Origin: Pseudomonadota bacterium
GTDB lineage: Bacteria; Desulfobacterota; Binatia; UBA1149
Length of the DNA stretch: 64,000 bases
NCBI GenBank assembly: GCA_014382245.1
Contig: JACNKC010000097.1
Coordinates: forward strand, 25,254 to 89,253
Direction of reading: 5' to 3'
Shown: one piece after another, positions 10,519-18,748 of the stretch
Layout: every line of letters starts with the position of its first letter
How positions within the stretch are numbered: position 1 is the stretch's first letter
The notes under the pieces: generated by a model
The model's input: the letters and a program-made list of their open reading frames with translations, nothing else
Told to the model about the DNA's origin: nothing
Database searches by the model: none
Program-made: the position numbers and the translations under genes

Positions 10519-12126
10519 ATGGCGGCGCGTGCGAGGCCCTCTGACTTGTGGCGGCAGCCGGGCAGGTCGGCGAACACGGGCCCGCGCCTGGCGGCTGCTG
10601 TCGGGCTGGCGGCGATAGCGCTCTATCTACCCGCCATCGCTTTTGATTTGCTGTTTGACGACCTTTCGTTGCTGGGTGAGGACGGACCCGCCGGCAGCGG
10701 TGGGCTGTTGCCCTATCGCCCGCTGAGGCACCTGGCCTGGTTATCAGGGTACTGGCTTGCCGGACTACTGGGCCGGCAGGACCTGGTGGCCCCGGTGTAC
10801 CACCTGGCCAACCTGCTGCTTTTTGGTGGCGTGGCGGCGACGCTGTGGTGCCTGTGCCGGAGGCTGGGGGCCAACAGCCTGCTGGCCCTCCTGTGTTGCG
10901 TGGCCTGCCTGGCCCACCCGCTGTGGGTGGAGTCGGTGGCCTACGTTTCGGGTGCCCGCGACCTGTTGGCCACGCTTTTTACGCTGTTGGCCCTGCTGGC
11001 CTGGAGCTCGGCTGACCCCGGGCAGGACAAGCCAGGGCAGGCCGCAGGGGCCGACAGGATGAGGGCGGGCGCGCTCGCCTTGCTGGCGGCACTGGCGGCC
11101 ACCGCTTCAAAAGAAACCGGTCTACTGGTCGCACCGCTGTTGTTGTTGATGTGGGCATCAGGCCTGGGCCCGTTGCGTCGAGGCGCCCTGGTTGGGATCG
11201 TGATGGTGGCTGTCTCGTCGTCGGCCCTGCTGGTGGCTTATGGAGGCGTGGGCGTGTTGCCCGCCACCGCCGGCGTATTGTTGCCGGCGTCGTCCTATTC
11301 GTTTTGTGTGGGCGGTACCCTGGCGCTGCACTACGCGGCCGGGCTACTGGTCCCCGTTGATCTGTCCGTCGACTACCCGGCGCTGTGGCAACCCTGCGTC
11401 GGGATGGGTGCGGCTGCCTGGTTGCGCGCAGCCCTCGGACTGGTTCTGCTCGCGGCGTTGGTCGCCTCCGTGGTCCTGGCCTGGCGTAGCAGAAAGGGCG
11501 ACATCGAGCGCAGGCAGGCAGCCTTCGTTGTAAGCTGGACCGCGGCTGCAGGCGTGGCGCTTGTTTTCGTTGCCGGCGTCAACGAGCCGGGCGCCGATCG
11601 CCACTCGCTGCTGTTGCTGCCGCCGTTGGCCCTGGGCATGGGCCTGTTGTTGCAGCAATTGTTGCAACAGTTGTCGCAGCGGCAGCCACGGCCAGGTAAA
11701 TGGCTGCCGGTGGGTCGTATCGCGGCCCTGCTGCTGATCTGCTGCGTCTTTTTGCTGGCGGGGGTCACCTTGCACAGGCAGCAGGATTGGCGCAGTCAGG
11801 CGGCCTTGTGGCGCTCAACGGTGGCTGTTCAGCCCAACTCGCCCAGGGCGCATTATAATCTTGCAGTGGTGGCGGCTGACCGTGGCCGTCGAGGCCTGGC
11901 TCAACTCAGGCTCAAGAAATTGCTCCAACGCTGGCCCGACTACCAGCCGGCCCTGCTTGCCCGCGCGAGGCTGGCCTGCGCCGGGGGAGCGCTGCACCGC
12001 GCGGGGCACTTCCTTGAGTTGGCCGCGGGCGGGGCCGCCGGCAATAACGCTGCCGACAGGGCCGCGACCGATCGCGCGGTGCTCGCCGTTGTTAAAGACT
12101 GTCCTGTCATGGCCTGGCCGCGGTGA
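10519..12126 (+). CDS. polytopic membrane protein with C-terminal TPR, TMTC/DUF1736-like
   Basis: About 535 residues with some 10-12 hydrophobic segments and a soluble C-terminal part (after residue 430) in which NSPRAHYNLAVVAADRGRRG resembles a tetratricopeptide repeat. The motif HPLWVESVAYVSGARDLLA is characteristic of TMTC-like GT-C proteins, thought to be polyprenyl-phosphate-sugar glycosyltransferases of the periplasmic side. An early acidic loop (FDDLSLLGEDG) is where GT-C enzymes carry catalytic acids. The start ATG at 10519 is chosen over an upstream GTG because hydrophobicity begins just after it. No sugar can be assigned. Confidence 0.7.
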   Translation: MAARARPSDLWRQPGRSANTGPRLAAAVGLAAIALYLPAIAFDLLFDDLSLLGEDGPAGSGGLLPYRPLRHLAWLSGYWLAGLLGRQDLVAPVYHLANLLLFGGVAATLWCLCRRLGANSLLALLCCVACLAHPLWVESVAYVSGARDLLATLFTLLALLAWSSADPGQDKPGQAAGADRMRAGALALLAALAATASKETGLLVAPLLLLMWASGLGPLRRGALVGIVMVAVSSSALLVAYGGVGVLPATAGVLLPASSYSFCVGGTLALHYAAGLLVPVDLSVDYPALWQPCVGMGAAAWLRAALGLVLLAALVASVVLAWRSRKGDIERRQAAFVVSWTAAAGVALVFVAGVNEPGADRHSLLLLPPLALGMGLLLQQLLQQLSQRQPRPGKWLPVGRIAALLLICCVFLLAGVTLHRQQDWRSQAALWRSTVAVQPNSPRAHYNLAVVAADRGRRGLAQLRLKKLLQRWPDYQPALLARARLACAGGALHRAGHFLELAAGGAAGNNAADRAATDRAVLAVVKDCPVMAWPR

Positions 12127-12140
12127 TTGTCGCCGCCGCT

Positions 12141-14222
12141 TCAGTCGCTGCCGGGGCGGTCAGCGGCCGGCGGTCTTGCTTTGAAATAGATCGCCTCCAG
12201 GCGCAGCAACGAGACAGTGGTCGGGTACACGCGAAAGTGTTCAGGCGGAGCAGACTCGCTGGCCTGGGGCAGAAGCAGCTCAAAGCTGAAGTCGGCCACG
12301 TGCTCCTGTCGCGTAAAAATGATGCGACGGGACTGGACGCGCTTGGCCGGCAGTGCCAGGTACACCGGCCCTCGTTTTTCGAGCAGGCGCACCAGGCCAG
12401 CCACCTGGTTGGTTCCCCTGCGGTTGTGGGCCTGCACGGGCAGAACCTCGCGCTGCCAGGTCAGCCAGAGCGGGGCAGACATGCCGAGGTAGTCGAGCCG
12501 GGAGTCGACCAGCAGCGTGGCATCGTCGGGAAGCAGGGCCGCGAAGTCGCGCAGTTGCGCCCAGGTGTTTGCCCAGGGCTGCCGTCCCCACATGGGCTGG
12601 GCGGGCAGCAACAGGCCCACGGCAAGCGCGACGCCGGCAGCCACGCCGGCCAGCCTGCCGCGTGCTGTTGTGCTCTCGGTCACCATGCGCGACACCGCCA
12701 GCGTGGCCAGCACCACCAGCAAGGGCGCCAGCACCGGCACCATGCGCCTGGAGGCCCAGGGCATGATGGTGCTCACGTGCGGGTCGTAGAACAGCAGCAG
12801 GGTCGTAAGGCCGCCGAAGACCAGGAAGAAGCCGTTGCCCGTGTGGCGCATCCGCTCCTGCCACGCCAGGCGCAAGCCCAGCGGAGCCAGCAACAGCAGT
12901 GGCCATCCCAGCCAGTCAACCGTCCAACCGGGCATGTGTTCGAAGGCATCGTCCCTGCCCGCCCAGGCAAAGCTGGCGAGCAGCGCCGTCAACGCGCCGG
13001 CAGCGCAGAACCTGGCCAGGCCCAGGCGCCTGGCCCCCACCACGAACAGCGCACACAGCGCCACGCCGACCAGCCCGGCGGCCAGCGGTTGCTCCAGCGC
13101 GGCAAAGACCACGCCTACCTTCATCCAGGTGAACGCCAGGTCCAGGGGACCGGTCCAGGCAGCCGGCAGCAGCAGCAACTCGGTTGCCAACAGGGCGGAG
13201 GCTGCGCCCAGGCCAACAGCAAAACGTGGAGGCAGGGGTCGGCAACCCAGTCCGTGGCGGCGCAACAGGGCCCGGGCCAGCAGCGACACCAGTACAAACA
13301 GCGCGAACTCAACGCGGGCCACCGCCGCCATGCCGAGCATCACACCCGCCAGGCCGGCGTCGCTGCTGCTGCCCTCTTCTTCCCAGCCGTCGAGCAGGGC
13401 GATTGCCGCCCAGGCAAAAAAACAGGCCAGCGGTGCCGGCAGGGCCACGTGGCCGGCGTAGTACCAGCTGGCCGAGTACGCCAGGCCGAGCACGCCGAGC
13501 GAGGCCGCCACGGCGGGTACCCGTCGGCGCAGGAAAATCCACAGCGCCCAGGCGGCGAGCGAAAGCATGAGCCCGGAGAAAGCGCCGGAGCGCGCGGGGC
13601 CGGCCACCTCGCTGGAAATTGCAGCCCATAGCATCGGCAGGGGGTGATGGGCCGGAAGCGCCACGCTGTCGTCGTGACCCAGGTGAATCATGGAGTGAGG
13701 CAAACGCGAGAAGGGCGGCTTCCATGCTGCCCCCGGCCATACAGAGCCGAAGACCCTGCGCCGGGTAAACGTGTGGAGCCCGGTGGCCACGGGGTCGTCT
13801 TTCTCCAGCGTGCCTGACAGGGCCAGGTGGTTGCCAGCTGCCATGTATACGCTCGAATCCCAGGAGGCCAGCTGTGTCTGCCAGGCGGGCCAGTAGAGAC
13901 AGAGTACGAGCAGGGCCACCAGCGGGCCCGCACCGGCTCTCGTCCTGCCGCCAGCGGGGTCACGTTGGCGCAGCCCCCTGGACATATAGCCAACGAGGCA
14001 GGCGCCGGCGTTGACCAGCAGCAGGGTGGGCAGTGAGTAAGACCCCGTGGCAACGAGCAGCAGCCCCACGGCGCTGGTCCACGCCACGCTCAGGGCTATG
14101 CGGCCGAATGCAGGTGGCAGGGCCGTACCGCGGGTTGAGCGCATGGCCTGGCCCGGTCCGTACAGCAGCAGGTACAGCGACACCGGTGCCAGCAATAGTC
14201 TGAACAGATCCGAGGGGTTCAC
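12141..14222 (-). CDS. polytopic membrane protein, probable GT-C glycosyltransferase
   Basis: About 693 residues with roughly a dozen hydrophobic segments and a soluble C-terminal domain. The loop WDSSVYMAAGNHLALSG after the early membrane segments resembles the first extracytoplasmic loop of GT39/ArnT-like enzymes, and FSRLPHSMIHLGHDD follows. It ends convergently, 14 bases from the TPR membrane protein. The start is uncertain: GTG at 14222 precedes the first membrane segment; a TTG at 14288 would add 22 unlikely residues. No close family is recognised with certainty. Confidence 0.6.
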   Translation of the reverse strand: MNPSDLFRLLLAPVSLYLLLYGPGQAMRSTRGTALPPAFGRIALSVAWTSAVGLLLVATGSYSLPTLLLVNAGACLVGYMSRGLRQRDPAGGRTRAGAGPLVALLVLCLYWPAWQTQLASWDSSVYMAAGNHLALSGTLEKDDPVATGLHTFTRRRVFGSVWPGAAWKPPFSRLPHSMIHLGHDDSVALPAHHPLPMLWAAISSEVAGPARSGAFSGLMLSLAAWALWIFLRRRVPAVAASLGVLGLAYSASWYYAGHVALPAPLACFFAWAAIALLDGWEEEGSSSDAGLAGVMLGMAAVARVEFALFVLVSLLARALLRRHGLGCRPLPPRFAVGLGAASALLATELLLLPAAWTGPLDLAFTWMKVGVVFAALEQPLAAGLVGVALCALFVVGARRLGLARFCAAGALTALLASFAWAGRDDAFEHMPGWTVDWLGWPLLLLAPLGLRLAWQERMRHTGNGFFLVFGGLTTLLLFYDPHVSTIMPWASRRMVPVLAPLLVVLATLAVSRMVTESTTARGRLAGVAAGVALAVGLLLPAQPMWGRQPWANTWAQLRDFAALLPDDATLLVDSRLDYLGMSAPLWLTWQREVLPVQAHNRRGTNQVAGLVRLLEKRGPVYLALPAKRVQSRRIIFTRQEHVADFSFELLLPQASESAPPEHFRVYPTTVSLLRLEAIYFKARPPAADRPGSD

Positions 14223-14345
14223 GCGCTTGCCGGGACATCGCGGCCCGTGTCCCGCCGAAATGCTGCCCGCCGTGGTCGGCGAACGCAATAGCTGACCGGC
14301 CCCGCTGGCGACAACTGCCCCCGGCCAGCCCTATGTCGCGAGCAC

Positions 14346-14378
14346 AAAAAAAGCGGCACCCCCCGAGAGGGGTGCCGC
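14346..14378 (-). terminator. intrinsic terminator of the secreted-protein gene
   Basis: On the minus strand, GCGGCACCCC pairs perfectly with GGGGTGCCGC (10-bp stem, 6-base loop) and is followed by seven T. It lies about 50 bases beyond the stop of the secreted protein gene at 14429. This is the clearest intrinsic terminator in the window. Confidence 0.9.
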
Positions 14379-14428
14379 CGGTAGACTCTGCAGTCTTGTT
14401 GGTCAGGCCGGCAAGATCGCCGGAATTA

Positions 14429-15106
14429 TCAGGTGCCGGTTCCGCCGCCGCCCATTACAGCAAACTGGTTGCCGTCAGGGTCAGACACCACGATGGTCTG
14501 CGGTGCGAGGCTCGAGCATACACCCAAGGGGGGCAGGCCCAGGCCGGCGAGCAGGGTGTTCGTGTCGCCTTTGAACTTGACCTTGCCTTTGCCGCAACCC
14601 TTTACGCAAGGGAATACGCTCTGCACGGGGAAGTCGAAGATGGTGATCGCGACTCCGGCCGCTAAGTCGTTAACCGTAGGACGGGTAACAGACTGCAGGC
14701 TCCAGCCAGTGGCTGCAGGGCCATCAATCGGCGTAACGCCGTCGATGTCCATGATGCCAGCACACTTGACCGACTGGGTCAGGTTGTAGCACTCGGCCGT
14801 GACGCCATCACTGCAGGGCACTTCAAGCTTACCCTTGTTCTGGTAGCTGCACGAGCCCTTGGGTCCGAACGAGTAGGCCGAGTAGTAGAAAGGCGGGGTG
14901 CAACCAGGTGTACCACCAGTGCTCGTGGATGTGTTGGTGCCCGGGTAGGTAATGCTACCTACGCAGGATGCAACCGCACGAACCATGGAAGACTTGATGC
15001 CCTTGGCTTTCTTCGGCATGTCAAACAGACAGCTTTCCGCGTTGGAAACGCCTGCAGTAAAAGCGACCAGAGCAACGGCCGCCAGGAACATAGAAAATTT
15101 CTTCAT
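14429..15106 (-). CDS. secreted cysteine-rich protein of unknown function
   Basis: 225 residues. A signal peptide (MKKFSMFLAAVALVAFTAG) has a likely cleavage site after SNA near residue 23. The mature part has ten cysteines, an even number that fits disulfide bonding outside the cytoplasm, and a Gly/Thr-rich C-terminus ending AVMGGGGTGT. I do not recognise a family. The gene has a near-consensus promoter, a strong GAGGAGG ribosome-binding site and an ideal terminator, so it is a single-gene unit probably expressed at a high level. An abundant envelope or extracellular protein is a fair inference. Confidence 0.8.
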   Translation of the reverse strand: MKKFSMFLAAVALVAFTAGVSNAESCLFDMPKKAKGIKSSMVRAVASCVGSITYPGTNTSTSTGGTPGCTPPFYYSAYSFGPKGSCSYQNKGKLEVPCSDGVTAECYNLTQSVKCAGIMDIDGVTPIDGPAATGWSLQSVTRPTVNDLAAGVAITIFDFPVQSVFPCVKGCGKGKVKFKGDTNTLLAGLGLPPLGVCSSLAPQTIVVSDPDGNQFAVMGGGGTGT

Positions 15107-15247
15107 TGCGTCTTTTCCTCCTCTGGAAACGATCCGCCTGCCTAAGACTGCAAAGCCCGGAGCAAAAACAGCTCCGTGTGATCACCCAGGGGCGGTGGCC
15201 ACATGACTAGATTTCCCTGCAGCGGTCGTAAGGTTCCAGTTGCGTCG

Positions 15248-15277
15248 TTTATAGTAACTTGGCAGGCCGGTTGTCAA
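15248..15277 (-). promoter_or_regulatory. strong sigma70-type promoter for the secreted protein
   Basis: On the minus strand a perfect TTGACA (15277-15272) is followed after 18 bases by TATAAA (15253-15248). The predicted leader to the ATG at 15106 is about 135 bases and contains a small hairpin, GGAGC/GCTCC (15157-15175). The remaining sequence of the 355-base gene-free interval (15107-15461) shows no open gene. Confidence 0.7.
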
Positions 15278-15393
15278 GGCCAAAAGCCGGGTCATTCTAT
15301 TTTCGCGCTGTTTTTTACCCGGTTGGGGGGGTACCCGGTGATTTCTGTGTCCGTTCAGCAGCCTATTACGCGCCTGCGCGCTCAGCGGTACCG

Positions 15394-15402
15394 TGGTAGA
15401 AT
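15394..15402 (+). promoter_or_regulatory. possible extended -10 promoter for the glycan locus
   Basis: TGGTAGAAT (15394-15402) is an extended -10 element (TGnTAnAAT) about 60 bases before the first glycosyltransferase. No convincing -35 box is seen. Between it and the start codon, CCCCCTCGATCGGGGG (15426-15441) is a near-palindrome that could be an operator or a leader hairpin. Weak evidence. Confidence 0.35.
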
Positions 15403-15461
15403 CGCGTTGCGGCCCAGAAATATCGCCCCCTCGATCGGGGGAGCAACCCAACGGAACTCCA

Positions 15462-16490
15462 GTGAAACTGGTCATACAGATACCCTGCTACAACGAGGAG
15501 CAATGGCTGCCAGCCACCGTGGCCGAGCTGCCGCGGGCGTTGCGCGGTGTAGACGAGGTGGAGTTTCTCGTTGTAGACGACGGAAGCACTGATCGCACGG
15601 CCGATGTGGCCGCCGAGCTGGGTGTTGAGCACGTGGTCAGGGTGCCGGTAAACCAGGGCCTGGCGCGGGCTTTTTCGACCGGGCTCGACAAAGCGCTGCG
15701 GCTGGGCGCCGATATAATCGTTAACACCGACGCCGACAACCAGTATGACGCCGCCTGCATACAGCAGCTGGTCGATCCTATTCTCAGGGGCGAGGCCGAC
15801 ATGGTGGTGGGCGACCGCGCGCCCTCGACCCTGGCCCATTTCTCGCCGATCAAGAAGCTGTTGCAGGCGATAGGGTCGGCAATAGTACGCGGCGTGTCGG
15901 GCACCAACGTACCCGACGTGACCAGCGGTTTTCGCGCGTTTTCGCGCGAAGCGGCGCTGCGCATGAACGTGGTTTCGGACTTCACCTATACCCTGGAGAC
16001 CATAATACAGGCGGGCAAAAAGCAGCTATCGGTTGCCCACGTGGCCGTGGGGGTCAACGCCGACATGCGACCTTCACGGCTCTTTACGCGCACCTTTACC
16101 TACCTGACCAAGAGCCTGTCGACCATCGTGCGCATATACGCACTGTACGAACCGCTGAGGTTTTTTTCGGCCATAGGCCTGGCCCTGCTCCTTGCGGGTT
16201 CGGCCCTGGGCGCACGCTTTCTCTACTTCTACCTCACCACGGGCGGCGAGGGGCACATTCAATCGCTGATACTGGTAGCGGTCCTGTTGCTGGCCGGTTT
16301 CCAGACCGTGCTCATAGGCATGGTGGCCGACCTGCTCGGTTCGAGCCGTCGCCTGCTAGAAGACACCCTGCTCAGGGTGCGCCGGCTCGAACTCGGCGAG
16401 ACGGAGAATGGCCAACGGGAGAATGGCCAACGGGAGAATGGCCAACGAGAGAATGACCAACGCGAGAAAGAGCAGCGGGCGGGTAGATGA
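15462..16490 (+). CDS. GT2 family glycosyltransferase, DPM-synthase/Dpm1-like with membrane tail
   Basis: 342 residues. The N-terminal GT-A domain begins IQIPCYNEEQWLP, with EFLVVDDGSTDRTADVA and NTDADNQYD as nucleotide-sugar and metal motifs. Two C-terminal membrane segments (FSAIGLALLLAGSALGARF and the VAVLLLAGFQTVLIG region) match polyprenyl-phosphate glycosyltransferases. It probably charges undecaprenyl phosphate with a sugar for use by periplasmic GT-C enzymes. The start is GTG at 15462 where homology begins. The cytoplasmic tail carries a 15-bp tandem repeat (ENGQR units). It overlaps the next gene by 4 bases (ATGA), opening the glycan operon. Confidence 0.88.
   Translation: MKLVIQIPCYNEEQWLPATVAELPRALRGVDEVEFLVVDDGSTDRTADVAAELGVEHVVRVPVNQGLARAFSTGLDKALRLGADIIVNTDADNQYDAACIQQLVDPILRGEADMVVGDRAPSTLAHFSPIKKLLQAIGSAIVRGVSGTNVPDVTSGFRAFSREAALRMNVVSDFTYTLETIIQAGKKQLSVAHVAVGVNADMRPSRLFTRTFTYLTKSLSTIVRIYALYEPLRFFSAIGLALLLAGSALGARFLYFYLTTGGEGHIQSLILVAVLLLAGFQTVLIGMVADLLGSSRRLLEDTLLRVRRLELGETENGQRENGQRENGQRENDQREKEQRAGR
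16404..16469 (+). repeat. 15-bp tandem repeat encoding (E-N-G-Q-R)n
   Basis: GAGAATGGCCAACGG begins at 16404, 16419, 16434 and 16449, with a partial fifth copy. The first two units are identical and the later ones carry one to three changes. In frame they encode ENGQR, ENGQR, ENGQR, ENDQR and EK in the charged tail of the glycosyltransferase. Copy number probably varies between strains. Confidence 0.92.
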
Positions 16491-18748
16491 GGGCTTGCCT
16501 CTTTGGCACCTACAATCGCCGTCACAGCGCCAATCGCATTTACGCGAGGGCCATAGCAGCGGCCGGCTTTGAGCTGGTCGAAATCCACGAGCCACTATGG
16601 GAGCGCACCCGCGACAAGGGCGCCGCGTACTTCGGGCCGCTTGGCCTGCTCAGGGGCCTGCTGGGGTGGCTCGCGGCTGCCGTTAAGCTGACCCGTCGTT
16701 GGTGGACAAGCGGCGGCACGCCGGTGGCCGTAGTGGGGTTCAACGGCCAGCTCGACGTGTTGCTGCTGCGCCTGGTGAGTCTGCGTCAAGGCCCGAGGGT
16801 GATTTTTGCGCCGCTGGTCTCGCTCACCGAGACCCTCGTTGACGACCGTGGTGTCTACCCAAGGGGCGGCATGGCGGCGCGCGCGCTGCGCTTGCTCGAC
16901 AGGCTCAGCTGCCGGGTGGCCGACGTGGTGGTTGTCGACACCCAGGCCCACCGGCGCTATTTTGTCGACGTGCTGGGTGTGGCCGAAAAACGCGTGGTGG
17001 TCTGCTACCTGGGAGCCGACGCTGCGGTGTTCGGCGATGACGCTGATTCCATTGTCACTGAGCCGCCCGACAAAGCCGAGCCGCCCGACGAAGCCGAGCA
17101 GCCCGACGAAGCTGCGCAGCCCGACGAAGCCGGGCGCTTGCGGGTGCTGTGGTTCGGCCAGTACCTGCCACTGCACGGCACGGATGTCATTGGGGGGGCG
17201 GTCGAGCAGCTGGCCGACCGCGACGACCTGTCCTTTCTGTTCGTGGGCACGGGCGAAGCACGGGCAGAGTTTGAGCAGAGGGTAAGGCAGAGTGGCGCGG
17301 TAGCCGAGTTCAAGGATTGGGTAGACTACGAACAGCTGCCCGCGCTCATAGAAAAGGCCGACATCGTGCTGGGCGTGTTCGGCGACTCGGTGAAATCACG
17401 CATGGTTATACCCAACAAGGTCTACCAGGGGGCGGCCATGGGCCGTCCCGTGATAACGGCCGACTGTGAAGCCGTGCGCGAGGTGTTTACCGACGGTCGC
17501 GACCTGGTTCTGTGCGAAGCCGAGGCGGGTGCGCTTGCCGCGGCGATAAGCTCGCTGGCGTCAACCGCGGGTCACCGTCGCAGCCTGGGTGAGGCGGCTG
17601 CCGAATTGATAACAGGGCGCTTCGGCGACCGGGAACTCGGCCGCTGCTGGGCCGGGCCACTTTCGGGCGAAGAAACAACAGCCGAGCAGACAGCCGTCGA
17701 AGGAACCGTCGCAGAAGGAACCGTCGCAGAAGGAACCGCCGTCGAAGAGCCCGACGTCATCGAGAGCACTGCGGACGACGAAGCACTGGTGGGCGTCGTC
17801 ATACTCAATTTTAACAGCGCGCGGGCCACCCTGCGCTGCCTGCTGGCCGTGACCGGCAGCGATTACGGAAACCTGCGGGTCATGGTGGTCGACAACGCTT
17901 CTCAAGCCGCCGACCGACGCGAGCTTGAGGCCGGCATGGCCGGGCGCTTCGAGGCCCGGTTGTTACTCAACGACGAGAACCTCGGCTACGCGGGTGGCAA
18001 CAACGCCGCGCTCAAGACGCTGTTCGGCGACGGTTGCCGCTACGTGCTCGTGCTCAACGGCGACACGCTGCCCACGCCCACGGCCATAAGTTCGCTGGTG
18101 GCTTGCGCCCGTCGAAATCCCCACTGCGGGCCGGTGGGCCCGAGGATAGCGCGGGACTGGCCGGGCGCCCACAGCGCGTCGATAGGCGAGCGTTACTGGG
18201 CCACCGTGGCCTGGTTGCCACGCAGCCTGCTCAGGCCGCGACGACCGCGACAGACCAGCTACGAGGTCGGCGGTGTGCTGGGATGTGCCATGCTCATCAG
18301 CCGCGATCTTTACAACCGCGTAGGCGGCTTCGAGGAGGCTTACTTCGCGTACTACGAAGAAGTGGACTACTGCCTGCGCGCCCGGCGGGTAGGGATGCCA
18401 CCGAGGGTGGAGCCCGGGGCCGAGATCGCGCATACCGGCTGGCGCGGCTTTGGCGGCGGCATGACGGGCCTGGCGGCCTATCTCAAGGCTCGCAACCTGT
18501 GGCAGCTGGGCTCGCGCCGGCTGGACCTGCTCGAGAAGCTGCTGTTCGTACCCGGCTACTTTGCCATGCTGAGCCTGAGCATGCTGGGCTACCTGTTCAG
18601 GGGCAGGATAAGCGTGCTGGTGGCCATGGGCAGGGGTGCCGCGGCAGGAATGGGCGGGGAAACCGGCCGCCCGCCGGATCATGTATTTGAATCGGGGGGC
18701 ATTTCCCTGGTCGGCGGCGCGGAGCCACCGGGGGAAACCAGGCGGTGA
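16487..18748 (+). CDS. bifunctional glycosyltransferase, GT4-like plus GT2 fusion
   Basis: 753 residues with two catalytic modules. Residues 1-400 form a GT-B enzyme: the C-terminal half has RVLWFGQYLPLHGTDVIGGA and a GT4-type donor site around KVYQGAAMGRPVITADCEAVREV. Residues 433-690 form a GT-A GT2 domain: VGVVILNFNSARATL, VMVVDNASQ, ENLGYAGGNNAAL and VLNGDTLP are rhamnosyltransferase-like. Two repeat-rich linkers are present: an acidic Pro-Asp-Glu stretch between the two GT-B lobes (residues 193-216) and a Glu/Thr/Val stretch (405-419) between the enzymes. The two domains probably add successive sugars. It overlaps both neighbours by 4 bases. Confidence 0.88.
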   Translation: MRACLFGTYNRRHSANRIYARAIAAAGFELVEIHEPLWERTRDKGAAYFGPLGLLRGLLGWLAAAVKLTRRWWTSGGTPVAVVGFNGQLDVLLLRLVSLRQGPRVIFAPLVSLTETLVDDRGVYPRGGMAARALRLLDRLSCRVADVVVVDTQAHRRYFVDVLGVAEKRVVVCYLGADAAVFGDDADSIVTEPPDKAEPPDEAEQPDEAAQPDEAGRLRVLWFGQYLPLHGTDVIGGAVEQLADRDDLSFLFVGTGEARAEFEQRVRQSGAVAEFKDWVDYEQLPALIEKADIVLGVFGDSVKSRMVIPNKVYQGAAMGRPVITADCEAVREVFTDGRDLVLCEAEAGALAAAISSLASTAGHRRSLGEAAAELITGRFGDRELGRCWAGPLSGEETTAEQTAVEGTVAEGTVAEGTAVEEPDVIESTADDEALVGVVILNFNSARATLRCLLAVTGSDYGNLRVMVVDNASQAADRRELEAGMAGRFEARLLLNDENLGYAGGNNAALKTLFGDGCRYVLVLNGDTLPTPTAISSLVACARRNPHCGPVGPRIARDWPGAHSASIGERYWATVAWLPRSLLRPRRPRQTSYEVGGVLGCAMLISRDLYNRVGGFEEAYFAYYEEVDYCLRARRVGMPPRVEPGAEIAHTGWRGFGGGMTGLAAYLKARNLWQLGSRRLDLLEKLLFVPGYFAMLSLSMLGYLFRGRISVLVAMGRGAAAGMGGETGRPPDHVFESGGISLVGGAEPPGETRR
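17063..17134 (+). repeat. 18-bp tandem repeat in the GT4 interlobe linker
   Basis: Four 18-base units start at 17063, 17081, 17099 and 17117 with the core CCCGACGAAGCC. They encode PPDKAE, PPDEAE, QPDEAA and QPDEAG. The unit is longer than the 15-bp repeats nearby but has the same character: in frame, acidic, and placed in a loop between folded lobes. Confidence 0.88.
17699..17743 (+). repeat. 15-bp tandem repeat in the GT4-GT2 linker
   Basis: GAAGGAACCGTCGCA occurs at 17699-17713 and 17714-17728, with a diverged third unit to 17743. It encodes EGTVA twice and then EGTAV in the linker joining the two glycosyltransferase domains. Confidence 0.85.

Noticed and set aside
12123..13631. Gln/Arg-rich plus-strand open frame of 502 codons
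   Set aside because: Antisense to the polytopic GT-C-like gene; its composition is what results from reading hydrophobic codons on the other strand.
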